Numbered from the stretch's first letter, positions 9,555-20,807 are shown. The stretch is DNA of 64,000 nt from Ceratotherium simum simum (GCF_000283155.1 NW_004454240.1:3386271-3450270), one strand, 5' to 3'. Numbers and translations: made by a program. The notes: generated by a model from the sequence alone, not told the origin.

Positions 9555-9612
9555 CCACCATTTAGCCCCAGGGTCTGCATATAGCTGGCACTCAATAAAT
9601 CCCTATTAGCTA
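9555..9612 (+). mobile_element. L2 3' tail fragment
   Basis: The string tctgcatatagctggcactc followed by aataaatccctattagc fits the L2 3' end (…ggcacatagtaggtgctcaataaat…). Confidence 0.55.
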
Positions 9613-9649
9613 AGAAATCCTTAGCTGTCAGCAACTTTATGGTATTATG

Positions 9650-9800
9650 GATTATCAAACCTGGAGGGACTGTTGAAGATCCTTTATTCCAAACACCTCA
9701 TTATACAGATGGAAAAACTGAGGCTCAGTGAGCAGAAGGGACAGCCTTCAAAGAAAGCACATGTGTGCTGCAGCTAGACCCAGGACCAAGGCTTCCTGAC
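9650..9800 (-). mobile_element. Antisense MIR3/L3-tailed SINE fragment
   Basis: Begins with aaacctggagggactgttga, the reverse of the CR1-type tail, and continues ttatacagatggaaaaactg, aggctcagtgagcagaaggg and gctagacccaggaccaaggc. Confidence 0.7.
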
Positions 9801-9804
9801 TAGA

Positions 9805-10570
9805 AGCCAACACCTCCTGCACAAGGTGGTCCCTTCTCTGGAGTTATTTCTAAGTGGGAGAGATGTCCTCCAAAAGCAGGGGGACACCTGCTATGGCCTC
9901 CCCGGAATCCTGCCAGCCTAGAACCTCTTCATCCCACTTCCCTGGCCTTGCCTCAGGCCACACCTAGCTGGCAGCCTATCCCTGCCTCAGCCTGCCCTCC
10001 CTCCACTGGAAGATCCTCCGCAGCCTAGGCCGGGTGGTCCGTAATTGCTTCCTGTCTTCACAGGCTCTGTTTGTTTGCTCTGTGGCTGCTTCCTCACACC
10101 CCAGCACACCGGAGGTGCTGACCAGCAGTGCAGGACTCCTGGGGCCCAGCCTTCAGCCTGCTCTCAGATGTTAGGCCAGCCCTCCCCAGACCCACCACCT
10201 GGAGCCCAGGAACCCAGCAAGGCCCTGGAGACGCCCCCCCCAACACTTCCCCCAGCTTCCGCCTCCCACCCCTGCCCCCCAGCAGCTGGTCCTGCTCCCA
10301 GCTGGGGGAGAAGCCAAAAAATCAACAGGTGGCAGTCCACAGTGAAGCCCTAGTAGGCCTCGGACTGAAGGAGATGAAGCCCCCCTTCCTCTAGCCCACC
10401 CCCACTCCCAGCTCCAACCCAGTGGGACTCAGGCAGTAGGTCCAAATGACACTGCCTCACGTCAAGACTTTGAAACTCTGTTGAGATTGGAATGTATGTG
10501 GGGAAGGAGGTAGGTGGGTTACTAAGTTTGTCCCTGAAGGTCTCTGAGTCCAGGATAAAACAATTTAATG
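9805..10570. other. Unique GC-rich sequence
   Basis: No repeat or exon recognised. It includes a C-rich tract (cccccccc near 10233) and open frames of about 100 codons that look like byproducts of high GC content. Confidence 0.4.
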
Positions 10571-10574
10571 CAGT

Positions 10575-10750
10575 GAAACAACAGACCCTGGCTTCAAACC
10601 TGCCACTCACTGTGTGACATTAAAGCAAGTTATTTAAATGTTCTTAGCTTCCATTTTCTCATCTGTAAAATGGGGCTAATACACTCTACCCCCCCAGGGT
10701 TGTGTGAGGTTGACATGAGGTGACATCCTGTGCACACTGCCTAGTAGGTG
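10575..10750 (+). mobile_element. MIR SINE
   Basis: Contains tggcttcaaacctgccactc, cttccattttctcatctgta, aaatggggctaatacactct and gttgtgtgaggttgacatga. Confidence 0.9.
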
Positions 10751-10761
10751 AGGTGGGTAGG

Positions 10762-10886
10762 TAGGGTGACCAGCCTGGGACTGGGTAGGGTGGCTTACCT
10801 GGGACTGAGGGATTTCTCAGGATGTGGAACTTTCAGTGCTAAAATCTGGACAGTCCTGAGCAAATTTGGATGATTTGGTCACCCTA
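10762..10886. mobile_element. 125-bp terminal-inverted-repeat transposon (MITE-like)
   Basis: Ends are perfect 11-bp inverted repeats, tagggtgacca at 10762-10772 and tggtcacccta at 10876-10886. The interior is partly self-complementary (cctgggactg near the left, ggacagtcctgagc near the right). The outermost TA on both sides could be the target duplication of a Tc1/mariner-type element. I recall similar short elements in other mammals but cannot name the family. Confidence 0.75.
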
Positions 10887-10889
10887 AGA

Positions 10890-12004
10890 GTAGATGTTAG
10901 ACGAATGTTTGTTCCTGGAAGCAGGTCCTGCTGCCTAACTCTGAAGACCCTCTGGCTTCTCCACATAACTCCACAGCACTGGATGTTCCTCAGTCTGAAA
11001 GTCTCCTCCCCAAAATCTGCCCCCAGTTCTTCTTCAGGAAGCCTCCTGGACTCACGACATTCAGTGCCTTCTTCTACGTCCCCTTCCTCAGCATTTGTGT
11101 CCACAGCTTCTCCTGTGCTATTGAGCCTTCTCTCACTCAGCCCCTCTGCCACGGGACCCCATCGTCTCTTCCCTGGACTATTGTACCAGCGTCTCCTCTG
11201 AGCCTTCTGCATGCAGTCTCATTTCCTGCCCCCACTACACCCCCAAATAAATGACCCCTTCTCCACTTTGTCTAGGCACCCAGCCACACCCCAGCGGCAT
11301 GCACACACGCTATACACCATACACGTCATAGGCACACCCACACTCGGAGTCTCAGTATGAAGGATTTCATTTGGATTTAGGAACCTTCTGACTGACAGTG
11401 GGATAAGCCCTCAGAATAAGTGGCTGGGGGGGGGGGTCAATAAACTTTTCCTCTGAGGGTAGGTATTTTAAGTACAGAACAATTGCAAAGGACAAGGTGT
11501 TGTCTGGGAGCAGAGGGAAGGCTGCGATGGCCTTTAATGAGTTCTTGCATCTACTACCTTGCTTCAAAGGTCCCTGGGGTGTTTTCCCCTCCCCAAAGCC
11601 CCGGCCCTTAGGGGCCAGGCAGGCCTGGCCAGGAGAAACACAGGACTGAATTCCATCTAGTTGGCGCCAGGCCATAGATACTGGAGGGAAGTGTGTGCAT
11701 ACTGTGTATGCGGTGGGGGAGGCATTGGGGAGTGGGCTAGACCTAGTGAGCAGCCCCTTGGGGCCTGTTCCTTTTTTCCAGCCGAGGAGACACCCTGAGC
11801 TGGCTGAGAGGCTCAGAAGGCAGGCGCACGGGCATAGAAAGGACACTGCCATCTCCTTGGGGCCCCTGGCCACCGGCTCACACTGCCCCTCCTTAGCCCC
11901 CGAGGAAAGTGCCATCAGCAGAATTCCTCATGTCCTGCTGCTGGGGCCATGTTTATCCAGAACAGCAAACCTCCCCAGAAGCGTCTTGTGGCAGCCTCAG
12001 AGAC
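10890..12004. other. Unique GC-rich sequence with G11 run
   Basis: No gene or repeat assigned. A run of eleven G lies at 11426-11436. Open frames of 111-182 codons occur on both strands without recognisable domains. Confidence 0.4.
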
Positions 12005-12430
12005 ACAGACCCAGAGCAGGTCAGAGAGCCCCAATGAGGGAGAGATATGGTGACTCAGAGACCCCGAGTGAGGACGGCCCAAGGGAGAGCAAGAGTGCTG
12101 GAGAGCCTGAGAAAGGGAGGCAGAGAGTGAAGCTCAGAGATGGAGAGTGAGAAACAGAAGCTAAGAGGGTACCCCCTGGGGGCAGCAAAATGGTGATGCA
12201 GCAAGATAGAGATAGAGGGAAGCAGGCAGGACTCCAGGGCTGAGATGGGAAATCAGACTCGGGGCTCTGAGAGAGATGACGACAAAACCAGGACAGAAAG
12301 AGACCAACACAGAGCCAGGGTGAGAGATAAAAGAAAAAGGAGACAGAAATAAAGGAGATGGGCACAGGAAGAGTGGTGGGGAGACAGAAACAGGGAAGGG
12401 GTAGGCAGGGGAGGAAGCAAGAGGCAGCAT
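12005..12430. repeat. Purine-rich (GA) low-complexity region
   Basis: The + strand is strongly biased to G and A (gagag, gggag, gagac words) over about 425 bp. The long antisense frames here are a consequence of the skew, which keeps stop codons rare on the pyrimidine strand. Confidence 0.75.
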
Positions 12431-12830
12431 GAGAGGTTGCCGGGCGGCTGCAGTGCCCCCTCCATGCACAGACACACGGCTGGCTGGCCCAGCCGCAGCC
12501 GAGGCTGTTTGCAGAAGGAAGCCAGCTCTTTGGTCAGGACGCCTCAGGCCCAGCGGTGGCTGCCCCCTGCACTTAATGAGATTCTTGTTCAGAGCTGTGG
12601 GAGATGGGGCCGGGCTGTGGAGGCCCCGCAGCGCCTCTCCTCTCACCCAAAGGGGGCCTGGGCCTGGGCTGGGGCCCAGGCAGCCGAAGGAGCTGTGCAG
12701 GAAGGTGACCAGACAAAGCCTGGCCGCTGAGGCTACCAGGCGTTGGGAATAGAGGGGATGGTAGTGGCAGTGGGGTCTTGCAGCCTCTGTGGAGCTCTGG
12801 GGAGGGGAGCACAGGGGAAGGGCACAGGGC
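12431..12830. other. GC-rich, mildly CpG-containing unique stretch
   Basis: Contains gccgggcggctgcagtg, gcccagccgcagccgagg and gccccgcagcgcctctcc, more CpG than the neighbourhood, though not at the density expected of a promoter CpG island. No exon recognised. Confidence 0.35.
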
Positions 12831-12834
12831 TGGC

Positions 12835-12960
12835 CAGCAGGCAGGAGGCCTGGATTCTAATCTTGGCTCTGTCCCCCGTCCTAGCTGGGCGACCTTGGGC
12901 AAGCATCATCCCTTCTCTCTGGACCTCAATTTCTCCATTTTCCCCCATGCAGAGCAAACT
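12835..12960 (+). mobile_element. MIR fragment
   Basis: Contains gattctaatcttggctctgt, ggcgaccttgggcaagcatc and gacctcaatttctccatttt. Confidence 0.85.
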
Positions 12961-13074
12961 CAAGCAGGTGGAGACCGTGGAGAAGCAGAGTATTTGCTCT
13001 GGCCGCGGGGACAGCGGCCACTCAGCTCCAGCTGTTGCCTTGTGAGAATGTGGGCCCGGTGTCACTAGATCCTC

Positions 13075-13320
13075 AGATTTTTTAGAAGTTATAAATCTGG
13101 ATTTTTATGTAAAGATCTTCTGAATTTTAAATGATGGCAGCTAATTTCTTCCTAAGATAGGCACTGTGTAAGCCAAAGAAAAAACTTTGAGGGTCTTCAG
13201 TGACCCGAAGGTACCTATTTATAGCAGTCTCTAAGGAGCACATCAGCTCTGACAACTGCCACATCTGCGGCTCCACCACCATCATGAGTGGAGGCCACAA
13301 TTCCCCCAAATCTCATGCCA
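13075..13320. other. AT-rich unique stretch, possible old transposon or conserved element
   Basis: Markedly AT-richer than its flanks (ttataaatctggatttttat, tgaattttaaatgatggcag, aaagaaaaaactttgagggt), then turns GC-rich at gccacatctgcggctccacc. I do not recognise the sequence. Confidence 0.35.
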
Positions 13321-13829
13321 TTGGACAATGGGCAGAATGTACCACCAGGAGGAGGCTGCCTTGCGCTGGCATTGGGTGAGTGAGGGGGACATGACCCAAA
13401 ATGCTAGGCTTCTGGATGACCTGTTTACTGGTCAGTGATCTTGCTTCCAAAGCCCCCACCTCTCCCTCCCTCAGCCCAGCCCTTCAAGACCTTCCTTTGG
13501 GAACACATTCTGCCTGGGCTTGGACCAAGGGCCAGGCAGATACTATGTAAAGCCATAGTTGGTCTACCATTTCCCCTCAGGCCCTGGCTGGAGAGAGGCA
13601 GCGCCAGAGCCAGGCCTACCAGTAGCCCTGTCCCTACTCTGACACTCTGACTCCAGGGCCCAGGCTTGGTAAGCACCACCCTGGCATGGAGTGGAGGAGG
13701 TGGAGGGGAGAAAATGGGAGGGGAGGAAGGGGGTGGAGCATCCTGGTGTGTGCATCCCCACCTTTTCCAACTCCACAGCTCATGATGCCCAGCCAAGCAT
13801 GACAAGAGTTAATTGGATACCCCCAGCTG

Positions 13830-13880
13830 GAATCATAGAATCATAGGGCTGGAACGGACTTTGGAGGTCATCTGTCGGGG
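13830..13880 (-). mobile_element. Antisense L3/CR1 tail
   Basis: The sequence atcatagaatcatagggctg followed by gaacggactttggaggtcat is the reverse of the CR1-type 3' tail, including the duplicated 8-mer-like ATCATAGA motif at its very end. Confidence 0.75.
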
Positions 13881-14069
13881 GAAGAGGAGAGATTTTAATT
13901 ACTCAATTCCGCTGGGTTGGAAGCACCCCCAGCCCCCACCCCCAGCCCAAGTTGTTTATAGAGGAGGAGGTGAGGCTGGGAAGGACTGCTAGGCTGGGAG
14001 CCTCTGAAGGGTAGGGCATGGCCACTTCAGTCCATTCCTGTCAGTGCCACCCCCATCCCCAGCAGTGCC

Positions 14070-14109
14070 TCGCTCTGGGATGGGCACTGTGTCGCTCTGG
14101 GATGGGCAC
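14070..14109. repeat. 18-bp direct duplication
   Basis: The 18-mer tcgctctgggatgggcac occurs at 14070-14087 and again, identical, at 14092-14109, with four bases between. Likely a recent tandem slip. Confidence 0.9.
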
Positions 14110-14439
14110 ACAGCCCTTGGCTGAATAATTGACTAACAGGCAGGATGAATGGTACTGGGAGAGACTGTGACTGACAACACCCCGAACCAGGAGGCAAATG
14201 ACCAGGGCTCTAGGGCTGGCTCCATTCAAGGGAACATGGCTAGGAAGTAGCTGCACTGAGCCCTTTCCCATTGCCCCATGATGCCTCTTCTCATGGGACT
14301 GGGACAGGAACCTCAAGAGTAGCCAGGAGGGAGGGGCTAGCTACCTCAGCTCCCACTCCAGCAGACTTGGAGCCCCTTCAGGCTTCCTGGTCCAGCCGAT
14401 GCTTCCATCTTCTAAGCTCCACACACAATGTGATCTTAA

Positions 14440-14650
14440 ACAAGAAAGCTTCCCCTGGAGATTCTCTGGACAGAACCAGAAAAAAAATGAATTAGTTACA
14501 GCAGGAAGACTTAAGGTCAGAAACCAGGAAGAACTTCCTAATAGTAGAACCCCACAGAAGCAGCAATCCAGGTGGACTCTGGAGTCTCCTGCCCTGAACT
14601 GGAAGCCCAGTGGGGGATGGAGAAGTAACCTTCAGAGCTGGGCAAGGCCT
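14440..14650 (+). mobile_element. Possible L3/CR1 fragment
   Basis: aggaagaacttcctaatagt, with nearby ggtcagaaaccaggaag, resembles the CR1 region just upstream of the 3' tail. Weak match. Confidence 0.35.
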
Positions 14651-14654
14651 GGCT

Positions 14655-15640
14655 GAGTGACTTTTCCACCTGTATCCCTAAGCCCAGAGCTCAGCATTAG
14701 GGGGTGGAGGGGGTCTCCCAGGATGGGAAGGAGTCAATTCACCTCATTTTCTGTCTGCTAGTCTGGAGCTAATTGCACCTAGGAACGTTCCCAGTCCAGC
14801 ACTGAGGCTGCTGATCAGACGTGGAAGCTCAAGGCCACCACAGCCTCTTTCTCCCCAGAAGCCACCCAGGGGGTAGAACCCAGCTGAGGCAGACAGACCC
14901 AGGCCCATCTTCTGTCTTTGCTACAGAGAAGCCTAGAAATCATTGTAGGTCCCTTGGCTCAGAGCCCAAGATGGGGCTAGGCTGAAGGATAGAGAAGGGA
15001 ATGGTGGCCATAACCATAGATACAGTGCACGGGGGGCTGGGGGGGGGTGGATTGAGGGAGCCACATGTCTCCATCCCAAGGCAGAGGGGAGTGAGAAAGA
15101 CACAGAGCTCCCTTGGGAACTCTCAATATCATAGTTACCTTGTTCTCTGCTTTAAAAGTCCTGAGGGTTTAATAACACTTTTAAGTGGCATCTTCTGTGG
15201 GGAAGTTCCCATTGGCTACAGGCCCAGCCTGTGTCATTTCTATCCCTGGCCCTTTCCCACAGCCAATCGGAGCATTTACCCAGCCCAAGAATCAACACTT
15301 GAGCACTCTGGAAGTTCCCTTTGATATCTATCCTCCATCCTTCCTGCTGCAGTACCCCGTTCTCTTTCCTCCTGCCCTGCCCCAAAATGGAAATGAAGTC
15401 CTCTTTGGTCACTGAATGGACAAAGCTCAGATTAGAAAACTTCCTGCTGTTCAGGAGAGAATCCTGGCACCCTGCCACCCATCATTCCCCACCACTACCA
15501 TCCCCAGCACGTTTCCTCCTGGAAACTGGCCTAGGCTGTGGGGATTAAAGGAAGGGCTTAGGGCAAGTCAGGCTAAGGGTCCATTCCTGAGGATTACAGA
15601 AAGAAGGGAAAGGAGGGAGGGCTGGAACTGGGTGGACTTT
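14655..15640. other. Unique sequence without recognised genes
   Basis: Includes a G-rich string near 15031-15049 and no identifiable repeat. Open frames of up to 108 codons appear accidental. Confidence 0.4.
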
Positions 15641-15644
15641 GGGC

Positions 15645-15760
15645 TAAGTCAGATAATAAACCTAAGCCACCTGCCGTTTGAGCCCAGAGTATAAATCGCT
15701 AATCGGTTTGGGACTTGCACATCGACTAATGAATTTCTCTATTCCCAGAAGGTCTCTCTG
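15645..15760. promoter_or_regulatory. Candidate conserved noncoding element, AT-rich with CpGs
   Basis: Non-repeat sequence containing cagataataaacctaagcc, gtataaatcgctaatcggtt and acatcgactaatgaatttct. Retained CpGs inside an AT-rich stretch and several TAAT cores are typical of developmental enhancers. This is inference from composition. Confidence 0.35.
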
Positions 15761-16044
15761 GAGCCGCCCCACTGGCAGGGGGCCAAGCAGGGAGTTCCTG
15801 GGGCTGGGGGAAGCTCTTTGCGTCATCTAGTCCTGCTTCTCCTGTCCTCCAGTCCCTTGGGCTCCTCCTAGCACCCTGTCCTCCACGCCACTTGCCAGTC
15901 TGAGAGCTCAGAGGGAGTTGGGAGAGGAGGGGCTTAAAGGCAGCCCAGCATTCCAGGGGCCCCAGACAAGGGTGCCCAACCTTGGCCCTCTCTTTTCCCT
16001 GCCCTACCCCAACGCCCAGCAGCTAAGTCTCTCTGAGAGGCTTG

Positions 16045-16278
16045 TAGGAGCGACGGAAAGAGCACCAGCTCTGGAGTGAGGCCAAATTAGCTCGGCTCTC
16101 TCCCAGCTCAGCCTATTTGCTGCATGACTTGAAGGGGGTAGCACAACCTCTCTGGGCTTTTGTTAATTCAGCCGTAAAATGGGGACAATCACGCCTGCCT
16201 CATGGTGTTGTTTGAGGAGTAAATCAAATCATGTGAGAGAAGCACCTCGCCCAATGCCTGCACATTATAGGTGCACAA
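16045..16278 (+). mobile_element. Nearly complete MIR SINE
   Basis: Contains gagcaccagctctggagtga, gctgcatgacttgaaggggg, aaaatggggacaatcacgcc, ggtgttgtttgaggagtaaa and cacattataggtgcac. Confidence 0.9.
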
Positions 16279-16279
16279 T

Positions 16280-17295
16280 TCATGAACCCTATCTCCTTCT
16301 TCTCCCCTAATATCATCTGGAGAGAGAGGCCAGCCGCTCTTGGCCTCCAAGAAGGAATTCTCAAAAATGGCAGCTGAATGAAGTTGGGTGACAAGTGAAA
16401 CGCTTGCTGACTGGGCCTGTGACCCAATCCCCAGCTTTGGCTTTTAATGGCAGTAGTTCCTGCTGCCACCTGCCTGGACTTCAGAAGGGGCTGTGAGCCC
16501 CAGAGGTGAGGGCTGGATGGACTTACATCTCCCCTTCCAGTGCAGCCTGTGGCCTCAGGACTACAGACACAGTCCTCTGGGCAACACCTGGGCACACAGG
16601 TGCTGCCTAGGAAAGGTCCCAGGTTGCCACTGCTGGGGCTAGAGCTCCTCCAGTGTCAGGACACAGATGGCCACAGCTGTCAGAGCCCTGGGCCGAGGCT
16701 CTGCCAGTTGCTCTGCCCACGCCCCTCCCAGTCCGGTACCCCTTGGTCTGCACAGACTCAGGCAGCCAACACGAAGCTGAGCCCCTGATGTGACATATGC
16801 AGGGGGCAAGCAGAGATGCTAAAGAAACAGTAAGCTGGAGTCCCCAGAGAGCTCGTGTTTTCGCAGGGGGCAGGCCAAAGGAGACTAACTGAAGGGCAGT
16901 GTGTGTCCTGCGAGGGACACCATCATGCGCAAATTGATGTCTCCTCATTGGACCTCGAGCCAGCCACTCTCTCTTTGTGAGCTCAGCTCCAGGGTTCTTT
17001 GCAGGTGTGTCTGGGGGTGCAGCTGGAGGATGGTGCAGGGGTTGGGTTCCCCACCTAGGCCTCAAGCTACGCAGTTTATGTGGCTGAAAATAGTCTTCAA
17101 ACCTTTGGCTTAGAATGACCTCTCATGGTTCCTTTCTGCTCTGACACGCTAAGATTTGATGAGCTTAGGGCCTTGCTGGGAAGTTCATCTGTTTATCTAA
17201 CCTATATCCAGTTCATCCTCTGGTTCTGCTCACCCATAATCTCCAGAGAAGCTAAACAGAACTGATCTTTGCATCCTACCCAGTAACATGGAAGA
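16280..17295. other. Unique sequence without recognised genes
   Basis: No repeat or exon assigned. The antisense frame at 16607-17065 (152 codons) shows no domain I recognise. Confidence 0.4.
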
Positions 17296-17299
17296 GATG

Positions 17300-17400
17300 G
17301 GCAGTGTGGACTACCCCTTTCTCCCTTCCTGGCCTCAATGTCTCCATCCATACAATGGGAAGAATTGGATTCAATATTTTCTGAAGGCCCTCCCATGGTT
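17300..17400 (+). mobile_element. Possible MIR3 fragment
   Basis: cctcaatgtctccatccata, caatgggaagaattggattc and a short CR1-like tail match MIR3 layout loosely. Confidence 0.45.
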
Positions 17401-17401
17401 G

Positions 17402-17885
17402 AGATCCTCCTGCAGGCAAGAAGAGAACCAGTCTCAAGGACTGGCAGGAACCCCATACTAGACGCTGTCTCTATCTTTATAAAGCCAAATCGAGTAACTG
17501 GTTCTGAGCTGGAACAAGGTGAGCCCAGTTCTGTCCAATTCCAGCCTCCAGGGGCCTTGCCTCCCCCTCCCCGTGACTCTACCAACAGGTGCCAAAATCA
17601 AATGTTCACACTCTCCAGGGTGTTGTTGGATGCAACCGAGGCCCCTACAGAAGGCTCTCTGTAGCAGTGCAGCCCAGCCTAGCCCTACTCTGGCCAGAGG
17701 CCCCACCAAGCCAGGGCCACATGAGAGCCTGTCTGGGCCTCAGCCCCAGGGGGAATGGGTCTGCTGGAGGAAAGAGCTGAGGACCACAAAGACAAGGAGG
17801 TCAGAGGCGGAGTGCCCAGCTCCTCCATGGCTAACATCCACTTTCCTTCCACCTCTATTCAGAGAAACCTCAAGACAATCAGAGC
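17402..17885. other. Unique sequence
   Basis: No repeat, exon or regulatory signature recognised. Confidence 0.35.
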
Positions 17886-17887
17886 TG

Positions 17888-17972
17888 AAAGGGGGCATCA
17901 AGTATAGTCCCCCATAGTACAGATGAAGAAACTAAGGCCAGGGCAAGAGAATGAACTTGCTCAGGCCTCCTG
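17888..17972 (-). mobile_element. Antisense MIR3 fragment
   Basis: Contains ctgaaagggggcatcaagta, gtacagatgaagaaactaag and gagaatgaacttgctcaggc. Confidence 0.65.
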
Positions 17973-17984
17973 ACATTCTCATAA

Positions 17985-18195
17985 TAATAATAGCTGATGT
18001 TCAGAGGGGACTTTCTGTGACTTAAGTACTGGCATGCTCAGTGAGGCCACATAAAAGGGCCATGAAATAGATTCTATTATTAATACCATTTTACAGATGG
18101 GGAAGCCAGGGCTCAGAGAGGAGCTGACCCACCCAAAGCCAGGCAGCCTGGAAGTGGCAAAATCTGGATTTGAACCTAGGGTTTTCTGCCACCAA
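17985..18195 (-). mobile_element. Antisense MIR SINE
   Basis: Starts at the reversed tail (ataataatagctgatgttca), runs through taccattttacagatgggga and ends at atctggatttgaacctaggg. About 200 bp, close to full MIR length. Confidence 0.85.
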
Positions 18196-18357
18196 ATTTT
18201 ACATTCTTTGTCATTTTTGCTCCAGGGCCTCTCCAGGACTTATTCCCACCTCTACCCTTGCCAGGCCACGGACCTGCTGAGGCACTAGGCACCGACAGAA
18301 GCCTGGCAGGACCTTGAGGCTCTCCCAGTTCAGGTCCGTGACTTCCCGGTGAAGTAA

Positions 18358-19525
18358 GGGGCAGTGCAAAGAATATTTAATGATATGGAGAAAAGTTCAT
18401 GGTTCAGCGATATATGGGAAACTCAGGGCACAAAAACAGAGTGGCCAAAATAAGACATACAGAGGGCCAACAGGTACATGAAAAGATGCTCAACATTACT
18501 CATCACCAGGGAAATGTAAATCAATACCACATGAGATATCACCTCACACCTGTCAGAGTGGCCATTATAACAACAATGAAAAACAAACAAACAAACCAGA
18601 AAATAACAAGTGTTGGCAAGGATGTGGAGAAATTGGAACCCTAGTGCACTGTTGGTGTGAATGTAAATTGGCGCAGCCTCTATGGAAAACAGTATGGAGG
18701 TTCCTCAAAAAATTAAAAATGGAACTACTGTATGATCCAGCAATCCCTCTTCTGGATATATAGCCAAAAGAATTGAAAGCAGGGTCTTGAAAAGATATTT
18801 GCACACCCATGTTCATAGCAGCATTATTTACAATAGTCAAGAGATGGCAACAACCTAAGTGTCTATCAACAAATAAATGGATAAAGAAAATGTGGTATAT
18901 ATGTATACAATGGAATATTATTTAGCCTTTAAAAAGAAGGAAATCCTGCCACAGATATGTGGCAACATGGATGAACCTGGAGGACACTATGCTAAGTGAA
19001 ATAAGCCAGTTACAGGAGGGCACATACTGCCTGATTCCACTGATATGAGGAAGCTAAAATTGTCAAATTCTTAGAAACAGAAAGTAGAATGCTGGTTGCC
19101 AGAGTCTGGAGGGAGGGGGAAATTGGGAGCTGCTGTTCAATGGGTGTAGAGTTTGAGTCATGCAAGATAGAAAAGTCCTAGAGATCTGCTGTACAGCATT
19201 GTGCCTATAGTTAACAATACTGTACACCAGAAAATGTGTTAAGAGGGCACCTCTCATGATATGTGTTTTTTACCACAATTTAAAAAAACCAGAATGGTCA
19301 GTACGATCTCTTGTGTAAAAAGGAGAATTGTGTGTGTATGAGTGTGTGCATGTGTGTGCAGAGAAAAACAATGACTAGAAAGAAAGATACCAAAAAGTTA
19401 ACAGTGGCTTCCCTGGTTAGTGAGATTATAGCTGGTATTTTCTTGGTAATACTCTTCTGTGGTTTTCAAATTTTCTATAGTGAGTATGTATTACTTTTTA
19501 TCATCCTCCTCTTACCCCCAAAATG
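18358..19525 (+). mobile_element. Old L1M copy split by a younger L1
   Basis: The left part (18358-18447) has tttaatgatatggagaaaag and ttcatggttcagcgatat. The right part (about 19285-19525) continues the same L1M 3' region with gtacgatctcttgtgtaaaa, aaagttaacagtggcttccc and tatagtgagtatgtattact. The gap is filled by the L1 at 18448-19284. The outer copy must be older. No intact frame. Confidence 0.8.
18448..19284 (+). mobile_element. 5'-truncated L1 (L1MA-like) with target duplication
   Basis: Carries the end of ORF2 and the 3' UTR of an L1: atcaataccacatgagatat, ttggcaaggatgtggagaaa, gatccagcaatccctcttct, ggcaacatggatgaacctgg and taacaatactgtacaccaga. Severely 5' truncated and non-coding. 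Flanks at 18432-18447 and 19285-19300 match at 13 of 16 positions, fitting an aged target-site duplication. Confidence 0.9.
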
Positions 19526-19564
19526 AGAAAGACAAAAAGAAACAAACCAACCAAGAAAATCGGC

Positions 19565-19692
19565 AGATGCTGTGGAGCCTGAAGCATGGAGGATCGTGGC
19601 CGTGCCCCCACTAGCCGTCTGACTGTGGACAAGTCACCCAGGCTTTCTGAGCTTCAAATGCCTCACCTCTGGGATGAGTGTTGTGATATCAC
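19565..19692 (+). mobile_element. MIR fragment
   Basis: Contains tctgactgtggacaagtcac, tttctgagcttcaaatgcct and gggatgagtgttg. Confidence 0.75.
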
Positions 19693-19694
19693 AT

Positions 19695-20800
19695 TTCTTT
19701 GTCTTTCCTGTACAACCAACCCATCTTTTCTTTTGGTCCTTCAAGGGAGATCAAGAACAAAGCTAGAGACACTGGCATCCTTATCTCCAGACAAAGCCGC
19801 CAGGATGCAAGCAAGCGCCGGGTATGCCCTCACTCTCAACCAGCACTGCTTTCTCCTGCCAAATTAAGAGACAGGGGAAGATGCGACTGGGACCTCTTTG
19901 TGGCCTCAGTTTATCAATGTGGAAAATGAGAGTACTGTGAGCAGGTCCGACTCCTGTGCCATGGAGCTGGGGAGAGTAAAGCTCCTGGGCTGGGCAAAGC
20001 CTCCCCGCCCCTCCTGCAGGGCTTGCCCACCTGGCCACAACAGCCCCCTCTTCTCTAAGGACAAGACCCGTTCACTGTGGGAGTGGGAATGGAGGGCAGG
20101 CCTGCAAGAAGAAGTGGGGAGGAGGAAGCACAGAGCATGTTGGAAAGGGCCTGCATGGGGCGACCATCGCTTCTCCCCCAACCCACCAGCCAGGCAGATT
20201 CTCTGTCATCTTTGTTGCCACAGTCTAGGTCTCTGGCGCTTGAGGTGGTAGCTGTGAAATCCCTGTGGGTCCCCACTCCAGCAGCACAGCAGGAGGACAA
20301 GGTTCTGTTAGCCCTTCCCCAGCTGGCCGACTCCTGGTAACCAACGCCAGCCCCACTGTCTTCCTTTACCTTGTTGACTGAACTCTCGGTTACTAGAGCA
20401 GGGGGCAAGACTGTAGTACCCCACAGTGGCCAGCCCCCAGGTTGTCTGGGGACAACACAGCCATTGGGGTTCCCAACTGCTACCCAGCAACCCTCAAAAT
20501 GCCTACAAGCAGACTGGCAGGGGCCTTTGCAACGATCCTGGCCATTCCTCTACCTGCAGGCAAGCTAAGCCCTCCTTCACCAGAGGGGGCCTCCCTCTGC
20601 TCAAGACCAAGCAGTCCTTCTTCAGAGTTTTCTTACCTCCCCCACCCTCAGAAATCCAATTGTATTTCTCTCCAGAGATTGAGAATCTAACTTCTTAGCC
20701 TTCTCTACAGAAAAAAAAATATTCACATGGAGACTGGAACTTCTCCGCCTGTGGGTTTCTGTACATTGAGGGATTTCATTTGTTCCTGCCTCTCCTTAGG
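19695..20800. other. Unique sequence without recognised genes
   Basis: Overlapping frames of 60-117 codons on both strands reflect GC content. None has a recognisable domain or splice context. Confidence 0.4.
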
Positions 20801-20807
20801 TGAATCC

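Noticed and set aside
12431..12830. CpG-island promoter
   Set aside because: GC-rich, but CpG density looks too low and patchy for a classical island, and no exon follows on either strand.
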